From the NCBI GenBank assembly GCA_025928215.1, contig JAICJW010000059.1, positions 1-14,622 of the forward strand: a stretch of 14,622 bases of DNA. The letters are read 5' to 3'. Below are positions 7,844-14,065 of the stretch, in pieces. Below the pieces are notes generated by a model that saw only the letters and a program-made list of their open reading frames with translations, was not told where the DNA came from and did no database searches. This stretch comes from Chloroflexia bacterium (GTDB taxonomy: Bacteria; Chloroflexota; Chloroflexia; Thermomicrobiales; JALYUS01). Position 1 is the stretch's first letter; the number at the start of each line of letters is the position of its first letter. Position numbers and translations under genes: made by a program.

Positions 7844-8026
7844 AATCTCACACCGCCGAGCGGTGGTCGGGAACTAGTTCCAGGTGATGTCAGTCCACTT
7901 CATTATAGCCCTCCAGCCCTGTCCAAAAAAAAGACCCACGCAATTGTCAGACGAAGCGGAAGCGAGGCCAGCCAATCGGCCCACTCCCTTGATCGCCGCT
8001 CACGAATGAACGTGAACTTTCGATCC
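7844..8026 (-). ncRNA. Candidate small structured RNA
   Basis: A transcript from a TTGCAT-N17-TACAGT promoter (8056-8061 and 8033-8038) would start near 8026 and end at the terminator at 7813-7843. It could fold a two-tier stem: GATCG and TCACG-type arms at 7991-7995 with 8021-8025, and 8000-8004 with 8011-8015. A 9-bp stem with three G-U pairs (7958-7966 with 7980-7988), a self-complementary GGAACTAGTTCC (7870-7881) and a CACCGC-TCG-GCGGTG hairpin (7851-7865) would follow. A shorter RNA of about 85 bases could start after TATAAT at 7902-7907. I recognise no known RNA family. A decayed small protein gene is an alternative: an in-frame stretch with a hydrophobic tail reads from TTG 8061 to TAA 7903. 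Confidence 0.3.
7874..7903 (-). CDS. Nine-codon open frame, MKWTDITWN
   Basis: ATG follows GGAGGG with 5 bases of spacing, an excellent ribosome binding site, and reads MKWTDITWN before TAG. The intrinsic terminator begins about 30 bases further on. The ATG overlaps by one base (TAATG) the stop of a 52-codon frame that starts at TTG 8061 without a ribosome binding site. The ATG also overlaps a perfect TATAAT, so if that is a promoter the peptide would not be made. Two tryptophans in nine codons recall leader peptides, but no downstream biosynthetic gene is under its control. Unrecognised; low confidence that it is translated. Confidence 0.2.
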   Translation of the reverse strand: MKWTDITWN

Positions 8027-8127
8027 TCTTCGACTGTAACATCATGCCGTGAGCAATGCAAGTGCTAGAGAATATACTTCACTCTCCATTGTTTTATGAT
8101 CTTTGGTCTTAAATGGAATGAGAGATT

Positions 8128-8157
8128 AAAAAATGACTCGATTCGCGTTCGCGATCG
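8128..8157 (-). terminator. Intrinsic terminator of the PHP-pimA-pgsA operon
   Basis: On the minus strand CGATCGCG, a 2-base loop and CGCG-A-ATCG form an 8-bp stem with one bulged A (8139-8157). Five bases later comes a run of six T (8128-8133). It lies about 45 bases beyond the pgsA stop. Confidence 0.6.
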
Positions 8158-8201
8158 GCCTGTCGTGGCATTTGATCGAGGAGGAGGATGCAGGTGTTGC
8201 C

Positions 8202-8846
8202 CTATGCGGGAGGGGAAGGCTGCGAGGGGGCAGCAGGAGCGGGTATATCGTCGGCCGGTCGGCGTTGCCGCCACCTCAGCCAGACATGCAGGAGCCGCTG
8301 CACGGCAGTCACATACGTGAGGGCCGCGAGCAACCAGAGGATGACGTCCGTCCAGCCGAAGAGGAGGAAGGCGCCCAGCCCGACGACCCGTTCCGGCCGG
8401 GCGAGGATACCGACCTCGTTGTCGAACCCCAGCGACTCCGCGCGGGCGCGGGCATACGAGACGAGGAGCGATCCCGTCGCGCAGCCATAGAGGAGCAGCG
8501 TCCGCGTCGTTGCGTTCGTCGGATCGTGCTGTACATGCCAGAGCAGCCCGAAGAAGAGGAGCACCTCGGAATAGCGGTCAAGGTTAGAATCGAGGAAGGC
8601 GCCGAAGGGGGAGCCTTTGCCCGTCGCCCGCGCGAGCGCGCCATCAATCATGTCGAACGGCGCCGCGATCAGGAGCAGCAAGCCACCGAGACCGATGCGA
8701 CCCGTGGCCAGGACGACCGCGACCGCACCATTGACGGCGAGACCGAAGAGGCTCGCCAGGTCGGGCGTCAGGCCAGTGCGGGCAAGCCCGTGACCCACCC
8801 GGTCCATGCGCGTCCGAACGGCGTCCTTGACGAGGTTGGAGATCAT
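8202..8846 (-). CDS. CDP-alcohol phosphatidyltransferase, PgsA1/PIP-synthase-like
   Basis: A 214-residue integral membrane enzyme. The family signature D-x2-D-G-x2-A-R-x8-G-x3-D-x3-D is complete in FDMIDGALAR and FGAFLDSNLDR (residues about 61-88); these Asp residues bind two metal ions and the CDP-lipid. About six hydrophobic helices follow the usual pattern. GLTPD near the N-terminus, SYARARAESLG, ILARPERVV and TAVQRL near the C-terminus parallel mycobacterial phosphatidylinositol-phosphate synthase. The expected reaction joins CDP-diacylglycerol (or a CDP-diol lipid) with inositol 1-phosphate. ATG 8846 overlaps the stop of the mannosyltransferase gene as ATGA, indicating translational coupling; a longer reading from 8936 is discarded. 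The Pro/Ala-rich C-terminal tail is probably disordered. Phosphatidylglycerol-phosphate synthase is the main alternative. Confidence 0.85.
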   Translation of the reverse strand: MISNLVKDAVRTRMDRVGHGLARTGLTPDLASLFGLAVNGAVAVVLATGRIGLGGLLLLIAAPFDMIDGALARATGKGSPFGAFLDSNLDRYSEVLLFFGLLWHVQHDPTNATTRTLLLYGCATGSLLVSYARARAESLGFDNEVGILARPERVVGLGAFLLFGWTDVILWLLAALTYVTAVQRLLHVWLRWRQRRPADDIPAPAAPSQPSPPA

Positions 8847-10003
8847 CGCAGCGCGACGCTCAACGATGCACGGCGCCGCTGCAATGTCGCGGCCTGCTCG
8901 TATTCCCCCACGACCCGCTTTCCCACTTCGACCCACGAGTACTGCATGGCGGTCGCGCGGCCGGCCTCACCCATCGCGCGGGCAAGCGAGCGATCGGCGA
9001 GCAGGCGAATCATCGCCATCGCCAGCGCCTGCGCGGAGGCCGGTTCGACCATCAGCCCTTCGACGCCATTAGTGAGGATGCCCTGATGACCGGGGATCGC
9101 CGTCGTAACGATCGGGATGCCCGACGCCATCGCTTCCATTACCACCAGCCCGAACGACTCCCGTCCGGTCGCGGGAGAGCAAAAGAGGTCCGCGCTGGCG
9201 TAATAGCGCGGCAATTCCTCGCTCGTTGCGAAGCCGGCGAATTCGACATTGCGCTCCAGGCCGTGGCTCTCAATGAAGCGGAGGTAACGCTTCGGCTGGC
9301 CCCGCCCGACGATGAGCAGCCGCACATCGGGGTATTGCGCGCGCATGAGGCCAATCGCCCGCGTCAGATACTTGAACCCCTTGCGCGCGTCGTTGTAGCG
9401 ACCAACAAAGAGGATCGTCGGGCGCCCATCGCGGTAGCGGGGGAACGGCTCGACGTCCGGCCCGAAGCGCTCCGGCTCGATACCGTTCGGGATGACGACG
9501 ACGCGGCCGGGGAAGTAACTCTGCACGTAGGCCCGCGCCGCGCGCGAGACCGCGATCCGTCCGTGCAGCATGCGGAAATCCCGCCGCAGGTAGGGCCGGA
9601 AGGTCGCATAGCCCATATTCGATTCGCTGAAGGCATGGAACGTCCCGACATTGATGCTCGTTGAATGGCGCAGGACGACATGCGGCAGGTTCGGCATCAG
9701 CGGCTCGTGCAGGTGGATGACATCGAACTGTTCGGCGCGCAGCACCTCCTTGACCGGGCGGCTGAGGGCGAAGGGCTGCAGCGTGATCCACGCGGAGGAG
9801 CCATTCGCGGGGAACTTCACCGCGCGGCCAATGCCGTAGAAATCCTGCCCGACGACAAATTCATCCTCGTTGCCGCTCCCGGCGGGCGCGATCACCGTAA
9901 CGTGATGCCCCATCGCCCGCAGGACGACCGACAGATGCTGGATATGATCGGCGACGCCGCCGGGGTGGCGGACATCGTACGGCGAGACAAGCGCGACTTT
10001 CAT
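8843..10003 (-). CDS. GT4 glycosyltransferase, PimA-like phosphatidylinositol mannosyltransferase
   Basis: A 386-residue GT-B enzyme. The N-terminal domain opens MKVALVSPYDVRHPGGVADHIQ, with the GGV loop that contacts the donor diphosphate, and has FDVIHLHEPLMPNLPH, a hallmark of PimA-type enzymes. IAVSRAARAYV and VVVIPNGIEPERF follow. The C-terminal domain has ILFVGRYNDARKGFKYLTRA, LLIVGRGQPKRYL and the E-x7-E motif in GRESFGLVVMEAMASG. PimA moves mannose from GDP-mannose to phosphatidylinositol on the inner face of the membrane. ATG 10003 is chosen because GGAG lies 8 bases upstream; it overlaps the PHP stop as TGATG. That ribosome binding site lies at the edge of a heptad repeat. The neighbouring phosphatidyltransferase supports a lipid substrate; another GT4 specificity remains possible. 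Confidence 0.85.
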   Translation of the reverse strand: MKVALVSPYDVRHPGGVADHIQHLSVVLRAMGHHVTVIAPAGSGNEDEFVVGQDFYGIGRAVKFPANGSSAWITLQPFALSRPVKEVLRAEQFDVIHLHEPLMPNLPHVVLRHSTSINVGTFHAFSESNMGYATFRPYLRRDFRMLHGRIAVSRAARAYVQSYFPGRVVVIPNGIEPERFGPDVEPFPRYRDGRPTILFVGRYNDARKGFKYLTRAIGLMRAQYPDVRLLIVGRGQPKRYLRFIESHGLERNVEFAGFATSEELPRYYASADLFCSPATGRESFGLVVMEAMASGIPIVTTAIPGHQGILTNGVEGLMVEPASAQALAMAMIRLLADRSLARAMGEAGRATAMQYSWVEVGKRVVGEYEQAATLQRRRASLSVALR

Positions 10004-10866
10004 CAGCATGGCTCCGGGTTCGAGGGTCGAGGGTCGGAGCGGGGCAACCGGGGTTCCTCGAACTCCGAACTCCGAACGCTGAACTTCCCCGCGACCTCGC
10101 GCGCCTTGCGGGCGGGAACGAGCACCCACGCTTTATAGAGGCTCGCACCGGCGATCGCGCGATGCTCGTTGAAGTCCCAGAAGCGGCCATGCGCCTGTGT
10201 CGTGTGCGCCGCGAAGGCCACGCGCAGATCATCCGGCGTCCGGCCCGGAAAGGTCGTGTATGCCGAGCCAATCAGGCTGCTCGAATGCGCGTCGCTTCCT
10301 GCCATCACCGGCAGATGCAGCAGCGTGCGATTCAGATCGCGCGCACGGCGGCAGGCGACGCGCCCCGCGACGCTCGGATTGAGCATTTCGATGGCGTCGA
10401 AATAGACGCCGCTGCGCTGCCCCGCGCCGCCGAGGGCATGGATGCGGCGGAGCGTCCGCTCGCCGAGGCTGGTGGTCAGCCACGACATCGGATGCGGCAC
10501 GATGGCAATGCCGCCCGCCTCGTGGATCGCTGCGAGGGTGGCATCCATCGTCTTCAGCATCGGAAATTCCTGCTCAACGAAGAGCGCGAGCAGATGGCCG
10601 TGCCGTGTCGTCACTTCCGTGCCGGTGATCACCTGCACACGGCTATTGCGTTGTGCGGCGCGTTCTCGCGCCTCCAGCGCGCCCCGGATGGCATCATGAT
10701 CGGTGATCGCGACGACATCGAGGTCAGTCTGATCCTCGGCGTAATCGAGCAATTCGGTGACGGACTGCAAGCCGTCCACAGTATCGGTATGCAGATGCAC
10801 ATCGGCCCGGCCCCGCGACGGCACAGGCGGCGATGCACTTTCGTTCGCAGATTGACGGTCCGTCAC
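10003..10866 (-). CDS. PHP-domain phosphoesterase with repeat-derived C-terminus
   Basis: A 287-residue PHP (polymerase and histidinol phosphatase) protein. Metal-binding motifs appear in order: DVHLHTDTVDG (His 24 and 26), ITDHDA (55-59), GTEVTT (Glu 84), VPHPMSW (His 125) and GSDAHS (Asp 192, His 194). Relatives hydrolyse phosphate esters or short RNA/nucleotide 3'-5' phosphates; the substrate here is unknown. A role in inositol or lipid-precursor dephosphorylation is only suggested by the operon. GTG 10866 is chosen because GGGGAG sits 6 bases upstream and the predicted transcript starts near 10893, beyond other in-frame starts. The last 27 or so residues are encoded by a heptad DNA repeat (10017-10084) and look unrelated to the domain. 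The stop overlaps the pimA-like start. Confidence 0.85.
   Translation of the reverse strand: MTDRQSANESASPPVPSRGRADVHLHTDTVDGLQSVTELLDYAEDQTDLDVVAITDHDAIRGALEARERAAQRNSRVQVITGTEVTTRHGHLLALFVEQEFPMLKTMDATLAAIHEAGGIAIVPHPMSWLTTSLGERTLRRIHALGGAGQRSGVYFDAIEMLNPSVAGRVACRRARDLNRTLLHLPVMAGSDAHSSSLIGSAYTTFPGRTPDDLRVAFAAHTTQAHGRFWDFNEHRAIAGASLYKAWVLVPARKAREVAGKFSVRSSEFEEPRLPRSDPRPSNPEPC
10017..10084. repeat. Heptad repeat with inverted halves inside the PHP 3' end
   Basis: Three heptamers of GGTTCGA/GGGTCGA type (10017-10037) are followed by a 19-base spacer, then four inverted heptamers of TCCGAAC type (10057-10084). The whole lies in the reading frame of the PHP gene and ends next to the pimA-like ribosome binding site. 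The same design appears at 14516-14589 inside paaC. Confidence 0.8.
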
Positions 10867-10899
10867 GCCACACTCCCCTGCTCGCATGCTCATACGAGC

Positions 10900-10929
10900 A
10901 GTATAGCGAACGACGCGCCGTCCGTCCAA
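10900..10929 (-). promoter_or_regulatory. Promoter of the PHP-pimA-pgsA operon
   Basis: TTGGAC (10924-10929) and TATACT (10900-10905) on the minus strand are 18 bases apart. Transcription near 10893 would give a 27-base leader to the GTG at 10866. Confidence 0.5.
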
Positions 10930-10998
10930 ATCGGAAGAATGCTGTTGCTGCCCGGGGCGTTATACGCTTTCTCACGAGCGAGGCGTGATACCGCTCCT

Positions 10999-11015
10999 AT
11001 AGCATGTGCTATCAT
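10999..11015 (+). promoter_or_regulatory. Extended -10 with overlapping palindrome before the Tat protein gene
   Basis: ATAGCA (10999-11004) and TGCTAT (11007-11012) are perfect inverted arms around TG. The right arm overlaps TGC-TATCAT (11007-11015), an extended -10. Transcription would start near 11022, giving a leader of about 29 bases to ATG 11051. The overlap suggests an operator. Confidence 0.4.
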
Positions 11016-11050
11016 CGCTTCACGGAATAGTCATGAATAGGGGGTGGACG

Positions 11051-12289
11051 ATGGCGGCATCGCGGGCTCAGCATGCGGGCAGGATCGAAACCGGGCAGAT
11101 GGCCGCAACGCCATCACGGGTGGGGCGCCGGGGATTGATCGCGGGGGCGGCGGCGCTGGCGGCGGGGCTGATCGCCGCGCGCACCCCAGAGCCGGTGGCA
11201 GCGACGGCGGGCGGGACGAACGGCACGTCGCTGATCATCGGCGCGAACAGCGACACGGGCAACACCCCCAACACCTATACCGCCTTCACTACCACACTGC
11301 GCCCAACCTCGGGAACCACCGTGCCCGGAACTTTCTCAAGTGGCGCCGCACTCACCGGCATTGGCGTAGATGGCCGCGAGGGCTTGCTCGGCGTCTGCAA
11401 CGGACAATTCGGCAAAGGCATTGAGGGCGATACTGATACTGGCACGGGTGTCTTCGGGTGGGCCAGTAGCACCACCGCCACAACCTCGTACGGCGTCTTT
11501 GCCCGGAGCTTAGCGACCGCAGGGTATGGGGTTTACGGGTTGGCAGACGGCAGCGCAGCGATCGGCGTCTGTGGGACGTCGAGCGGCACTGCACCGTCGG
11601 TCTTCGGCCAGAATACCGGCTCCGCCACCAGTTCAGGACCGGGAGCGCAGGGCACCTCCAACCTCGGTCATGGCACGGTCGGGGTCTCCGGCGCCTCCGA
11701 CGGTCATGCCGCCCTCTACGGCTTCTCCAATCGCACCGGCGGCATCGCTCTGCGCGCCTCGATGGACCCGATGGTCCGCACCGCCCCCTTCTCCTTCGCC
11801 GGCGTCTTCGACGGCACGGTCGTCATCTCCGGCTCCCTGTTCATCGGTGGCACCAAGAGCGCCTACGTCACGCACCCGGACGGCAGCCACCGCCTGCTCT
11901 ACTGCGAGGAATCCACGGAGAGCTGGTTCGCGGACTACGGGGAGGGGAGGCTGACGAACGGGAAGGCGGAGATCGCGCTCGATCCGGACTTCGCCGCGCT
12001 GGTGGAGACGAACACCCTGCACGTCTTCCCGGTGGCACACGACGAGCATCCCCTCCACGTCGCGCAGCGCAGCGCGAGCGGGTTCACCGTCGCGGCCACG
12101 CCGGACGCCGCCGCCTATGCCAAGGGGAAGAAGGCGACCGACCTGAGCGGGACGTTCAGTTACCGGGTGGTAGCGAAGCGGAAGGACGTGAAGGGGGAGC
12201 GGCTGGCGCGGTTTGTGCCGCCGAAGGAGCTGCCGTTCGACGCCGCCAAAGCGACTACCCTCCCCCCTTCACCCCCACGCAAGCCGTAG
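11051..12289 (+). CDS. Tat-exported glycine-rich repeat protein
   Basis: A 412-residue protein of unknown function. Residues about 22-55 form a twin-arginine signal: SRVGRRGLIAGAAALAAG, then a hydrophobic core and a possible cleavage after AATA. The middle (about 85-235) has loosely repeated short blocks such as GVFGWAS, YGVFARS, YGVYGLADG, IGVCGTS and GVSGASDG, typical of beta-rich fibre or helix proteins. A charged C-terminal domain begins near KSAYVTHPDGSHRLLYCEESTESWFADYGEG and resembles, from memory, the end domain of bacterial surface proteins with YVTHPD-type motifs. ATG 11051 is chosen for AGGGGGTGG just upstream; an ATG at 11033 is possible. It probably folds before export and is secreted or wall-bound. 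No neighbouring gene points to a role. Confidence 0.8.
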   Translation: MAASRAQHAGRIETGQMAATPSRVGRRGLIAGAAALAAGLIAARTPEPVAATAGGTNGTSLIIGANSDTGNTPNTYTAFTTTLRPTSGTTVPGTFSSGAALTGIGVDGREGLLGVCNGQFGKGIEGDTDTGTGVFGWASSTTATTSYGVFARSLATAGYGVYGLADGSAAIGVCGTSSGTAPSVFGQNTGSATSSGPGAQGTSNLGHGTVGVSGASDGHAALYGFSNRTGGIALRASMDPMVRTAPFSFAGVFDGTVVISGSLFIGGTKSAYVTHPDGSHRLLYCEESTESWFADYGEGRLTNGKAEIALDPDFAALVETNTLHVFPVAHDEHPLHVAQRSASGFTVAATPDAAAYAKGKKATDLSGTFSYRVVAKRKDVKGERLARFVPPKELPFDAAKATTLPPSPPRKP

Positions 12290-12336
12290 TCATTGCGGAC
12301 AGCCCCGCGTCGGACATCGCGCATTTCCGCATACTA

Positions 12337-12365
12337 TTGACATGCACGAAGCACGATGGCACAAT
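12337..12365 (+). promoter_or_regulatory. Sigma-70-type promoter of the paa operon
   Basis: A perfect TTGACA (12337-12342), 17-base spacer and CACAAT (12360-12365). Transcription should start near 12372. This rules out the in-frame ATG at 12356 as the repressor start. Confidence 0.65.
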
Positions 12366-12377
12366 ACCAGCAGCACC

Positions 12378-12391
12378 CTAACAAGCGTTTG
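12378..12391 (+). promoter_or_regulatory. Likely PaaR operator
   Basis: CTAACAAGCGTTTG matches nine of the ten fixed bases of CNAACGNNCGTTNG, which I recall as the operator consensus of Thermus thermophilus PaaR. It lies about 6-19 bases downstream of the predicted transcript start and upstream of a TetR-family gene followed by paaA. This is the expected site for autorepression relieved by phenylacetyl-CoA. Confidence 0.6.
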
Positions 12392-12409
12392 TTTGCAAGT
12401 GAGGATCGG

Positions 12410-13006
12410 ATGGACGGACGCAAGCGGCAAATCGAGGACGTGGCGAGTACGCTCTTCAGCGAGCGCGGATATAGCGCGACGAGCGTGCGGGACATCGCGC
12501 GTGCGCTCGACATGCAGGGCGGCAGCCTCTACGCCCACATCGCCTCGAAGGAAGACGTGCTCTGGAACATCGTCAGCCGTGCGGCGGAGCGATTCCACGC
12601 GGCGGTACGCCCCGTCGCCAACGGCACGGAATCTGCCACGGAGCGTCTCAGGGGTATGGCGCGGGCGCATGTGCGGGTCATCACGGATGATATCGAGCAC
12701 GCGACCGTCTTCCTGCACGAATGGCGCTTCCTCGGCCCGGAACGGCGCGCCGCGATTGCCCGGCAGCGGGACGCTTACGAAGCGTACTTCCGCGCCGTGA
12801 TCGCCGAGGGGATGTGCAATGGCGAGTTCCGCCGCGCCGATCCGAAGATGGCCGGGCTTGGCATCCTCTCCGGTCTGAACGGTATCGCGCAGTGGTACCG
12901 GCCCGATGGCTCACTCGCGCCGGATGCCATCGCGGACGCCTTCGCCGCCCTCTTCCTCCGCGGCCTCTGCGCGCCGCAACCGGACGAAACGGATGAAACC
13001 CCATGA
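12410..13006 (+). CDS. paaR: TetR-family regulator, PaaR-like
   Basis: A 198-residue TetR-family repressor. The N-terminal helix-turn-helix domain (about 1-50) includes ASTLFSERGYSATSVRDIARALDMQGGSLYAHIASKEDVL split across its helices, the usual TetR pattern. The C-terminal ligand domain has HVRVITDDIEHATVFLHEWRFLGPERRAAI and LGILSGLNGIAQWYRPDG, the form seen in acyl-CoA-responsive KstR2/PaaR-type proteins. ATG 12410 is chosen for GAGG 5 bases upstream and for the promoter at 12337-12365. It precedes paaA on the same strand, and an operator-like site overlaps its leader. Phenylacetyl-CoA is the likely effector, by analogy. The stop codon TGA lies inside the left arm of a 16-bp inverted repeat, which may also affect mRNA stability after this gene. 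Confidence 0.85.
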   Translation: MDGRKRQIEDVASTLFSERGYSATSVRDIARALDMQGGSLYAHIASKEDVLWNIVSRAAERFHAAVRPVANGTESATERLRGMARAHVRVITDDIEHATVFLHEWRFLGPERRAAIARQRDAYEAYFRAVIAEGMCNGEFRRADPKMAGLGILSGLNGIAQWYRPDGSLAPDAIADAFAALFLRGLCAPQPDETDETP

Positions 13007-13107
13007 ACCGCAGAGACGCAGAGGACGCAGAGAGGGAGAGAGGAATACGGATGAAGAAAAAACAAGCATCTTCTTTCTCCGCATTCCTCTACGGTTCATG
13101 GGGTTTC
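12995..13107. repeat. 113-bp hairpin element between paaR and paaA
   Basis: GAAACCCCATGAACCG (12995-13010) and its perfect complement (13092-13107) are 16-bp arms. An inner pair, 13040-13051 with 13078-13089, matches at 11 of 12 positions. The left side also carries three CGCAGAG units (13010-13034). The paaR stop codon is within the left arm. The core from ATGAACCGCAGAG on is shared, inverted, with the element at 14066-14202. Confidence 0.85.
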
Positions 13108-13130
13108 GATTGCTCTTGAGGGAGTTTGCC

Positions 13131-14045
13131 ATGACTGAGCAGGAACGATTGGATACCTTCAACGCGCACGTCGCCAGTGGCGGCAAGGTCGAACCGGGCG
13201 ACTGGATGCCCGATGCGTATCGCAAGGCGGTGCTGAAGTTCGTCGAGATGCACGCGAACAGCGAGTTGATGGGCGTTTTGCCGGAGCGCGAGTGGCTCAT
13301 GCGCGCGCCGTCCTTGAAGCGCAAACTTGCCCTCACCGCGAAGGTGCAGGACGAGGTCGGCCACGCGCAACTGCTCTATCGCGTCGCGGAGGATCTCGGC
13401 AAATCGCGCGAGGCAATGCTGGACGATCTCCTGGCAGGCAAGACGAAGTTTCACAATGTCTTCCACTATCCGACGAAGACGTGGGCAGATGTCGGTGTGA
13501 TCGCCTGGCTCGTGGACGCCGCCGCGATCGTCGCGCAGCAGGCGCTCCGCGAATCCTCCTACGCGCCCTACGCCCGGACGATGAAGAAAATTTGCTGGGA
13601 GGAGTCCGTCCACATCATCCACGGTCGGGATGTGCTCCTTTCCCTCCTCAACGGCACTGCTACGCAGCGCGCGATGGTGCAGGAGGCGCTGGATCGTTGG
13701 TGGGGGCCGCTGATGCAGATGCACGGTCCGCCGACCGATCCGACGAAGGACCGTGACCTCGCCTGGCGGATCAAAAACAAGTCGAACGACGAACTGCGGC
13801 AGGAATTCCTCGCGATCTACGTCCCGCGTATCCGCGAACTCGGCCTGACCTTGCCCGATTCCGCATTGCGGTACGACGAGACGGCGGGCCGCTGGCGCTT
13901 CACCGAGCCGGACTGGAAGGAACTGTACGCTGTCGTCACCGGCCATGGCCCAATGTCCCAGGAGCGCCTCGCCTTCCGCCAGATCAACTACGATCAGACG
14001 CAGTGGGTCCGCGACGCCATCCTCGCCGTCCCCCGCGCCGCGTAG
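13131..14045 (+). CDS. paaA: 1,2-phenylacetyl-CoA epoxidase catalytic subunit PaaA
   Basis: A 304-residue ferritin-like diiron protein, close to the 309 residues of E. coli PaaA. The multicomponent PaaABCE enzyme inserts oxygen into the ring of phenylacetyl-CoA, forming the 1,2-epoxide. Iron-ligand helices are visible: SELMGVLPEREWLMRAP (about 44-60), QDEVGHAQ with the E-x2-H pair Glu 75/His 78, WLVDAAAIV (Asp 129) and WEESVHIIH with Glu 158/His 161. NYDQTQWVRDA near the end is typical of PaaA. ATG 13131 is chosen because AGGGAG sits 6 bases upstream; an upstream in-frame reading would translate the hairpin repeat. The gene is transcribed from the paaR promoter as far as can be seen, since no good promoter lies in the 13007-13130 spacer. 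Confidence 0.95.
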   Translation: MTEQERLDTFNAHVASGGKVEPGDWMPDAYRKAVLKFVEMHANSELMGVLPEREWLMRAPSLKRKLALTAKVQDEVGHAQLLYRVAEDLGKSREAMLDDLLAGKTKFHNVFHYPTKTWADVGVIAWLVDAAAIVAQQALRESSYAPYARTMKKICWEESVHIIHGRDVLLSLLNGTATQRAMVQEALDRWWGPLMQMHGPPTDPTKDRDLAWRIKNKSNDELRQEFLAIYVPRIRELGLTLPDSALRYDETAGRWRFTEPDWKELYAVVTGHGPMSQERLAFRQINYDQTQWVRDAILAVPRAA

Positions 14046-14065
14046 GGATCGAAACCGGGGAGAAT

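Larger units (their letters stand above)
7626..8201. other. Gene-poor spacer with its own promoters and terminators
   Basis: This 576-base gap between the HD-GYP start and the pgsA stop has no recognised protein gene. Base composition drops markedly in AT content terms around 8030-8135, where A and T are much more frequent than in the flanks. From right to left on the minus strand it holds a terminator for the pgsA operon (8128-8157), promoter-like hexamers (8033-8061), stems at 7991-8025 and 7958-7988, a run of eight A (7925-7932 on plus), a TATAAT (7902-7907), a 9-codon frame, and a strong terminator (7813-7843). The HD-GYP promoter follows. Confidence 0.6.

Noticed and set aside
7925..7932. 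Second run of eight A (T on the minus strand) as another terminator
   Set aside because: No stable stem directly precedes it on the minus strand; only a 3-bp GAC/GTC pairing was found.
8065..8274. Minus-strand open frame of 69 codons
   Set aside because: It overlaps the 3' end of the pgsA-like gene and the terminator, and has no ribosome binding site or recognisable sequence.
8133..9086. Plus-strand open frame of 317 codons
   Set aside because: It is antisense to the pgsA-like gene and the end of the mannosyltransferase gene, both of which have complete family motifs.
11082..11099. Match of 17 of 18 bases with 14046-14063 (GGATCGAAACCGGG type)
   Set aside because: One copy is in coding sequence of the Tat protein; a match of this length is not far from chance in this window and has no further structure.
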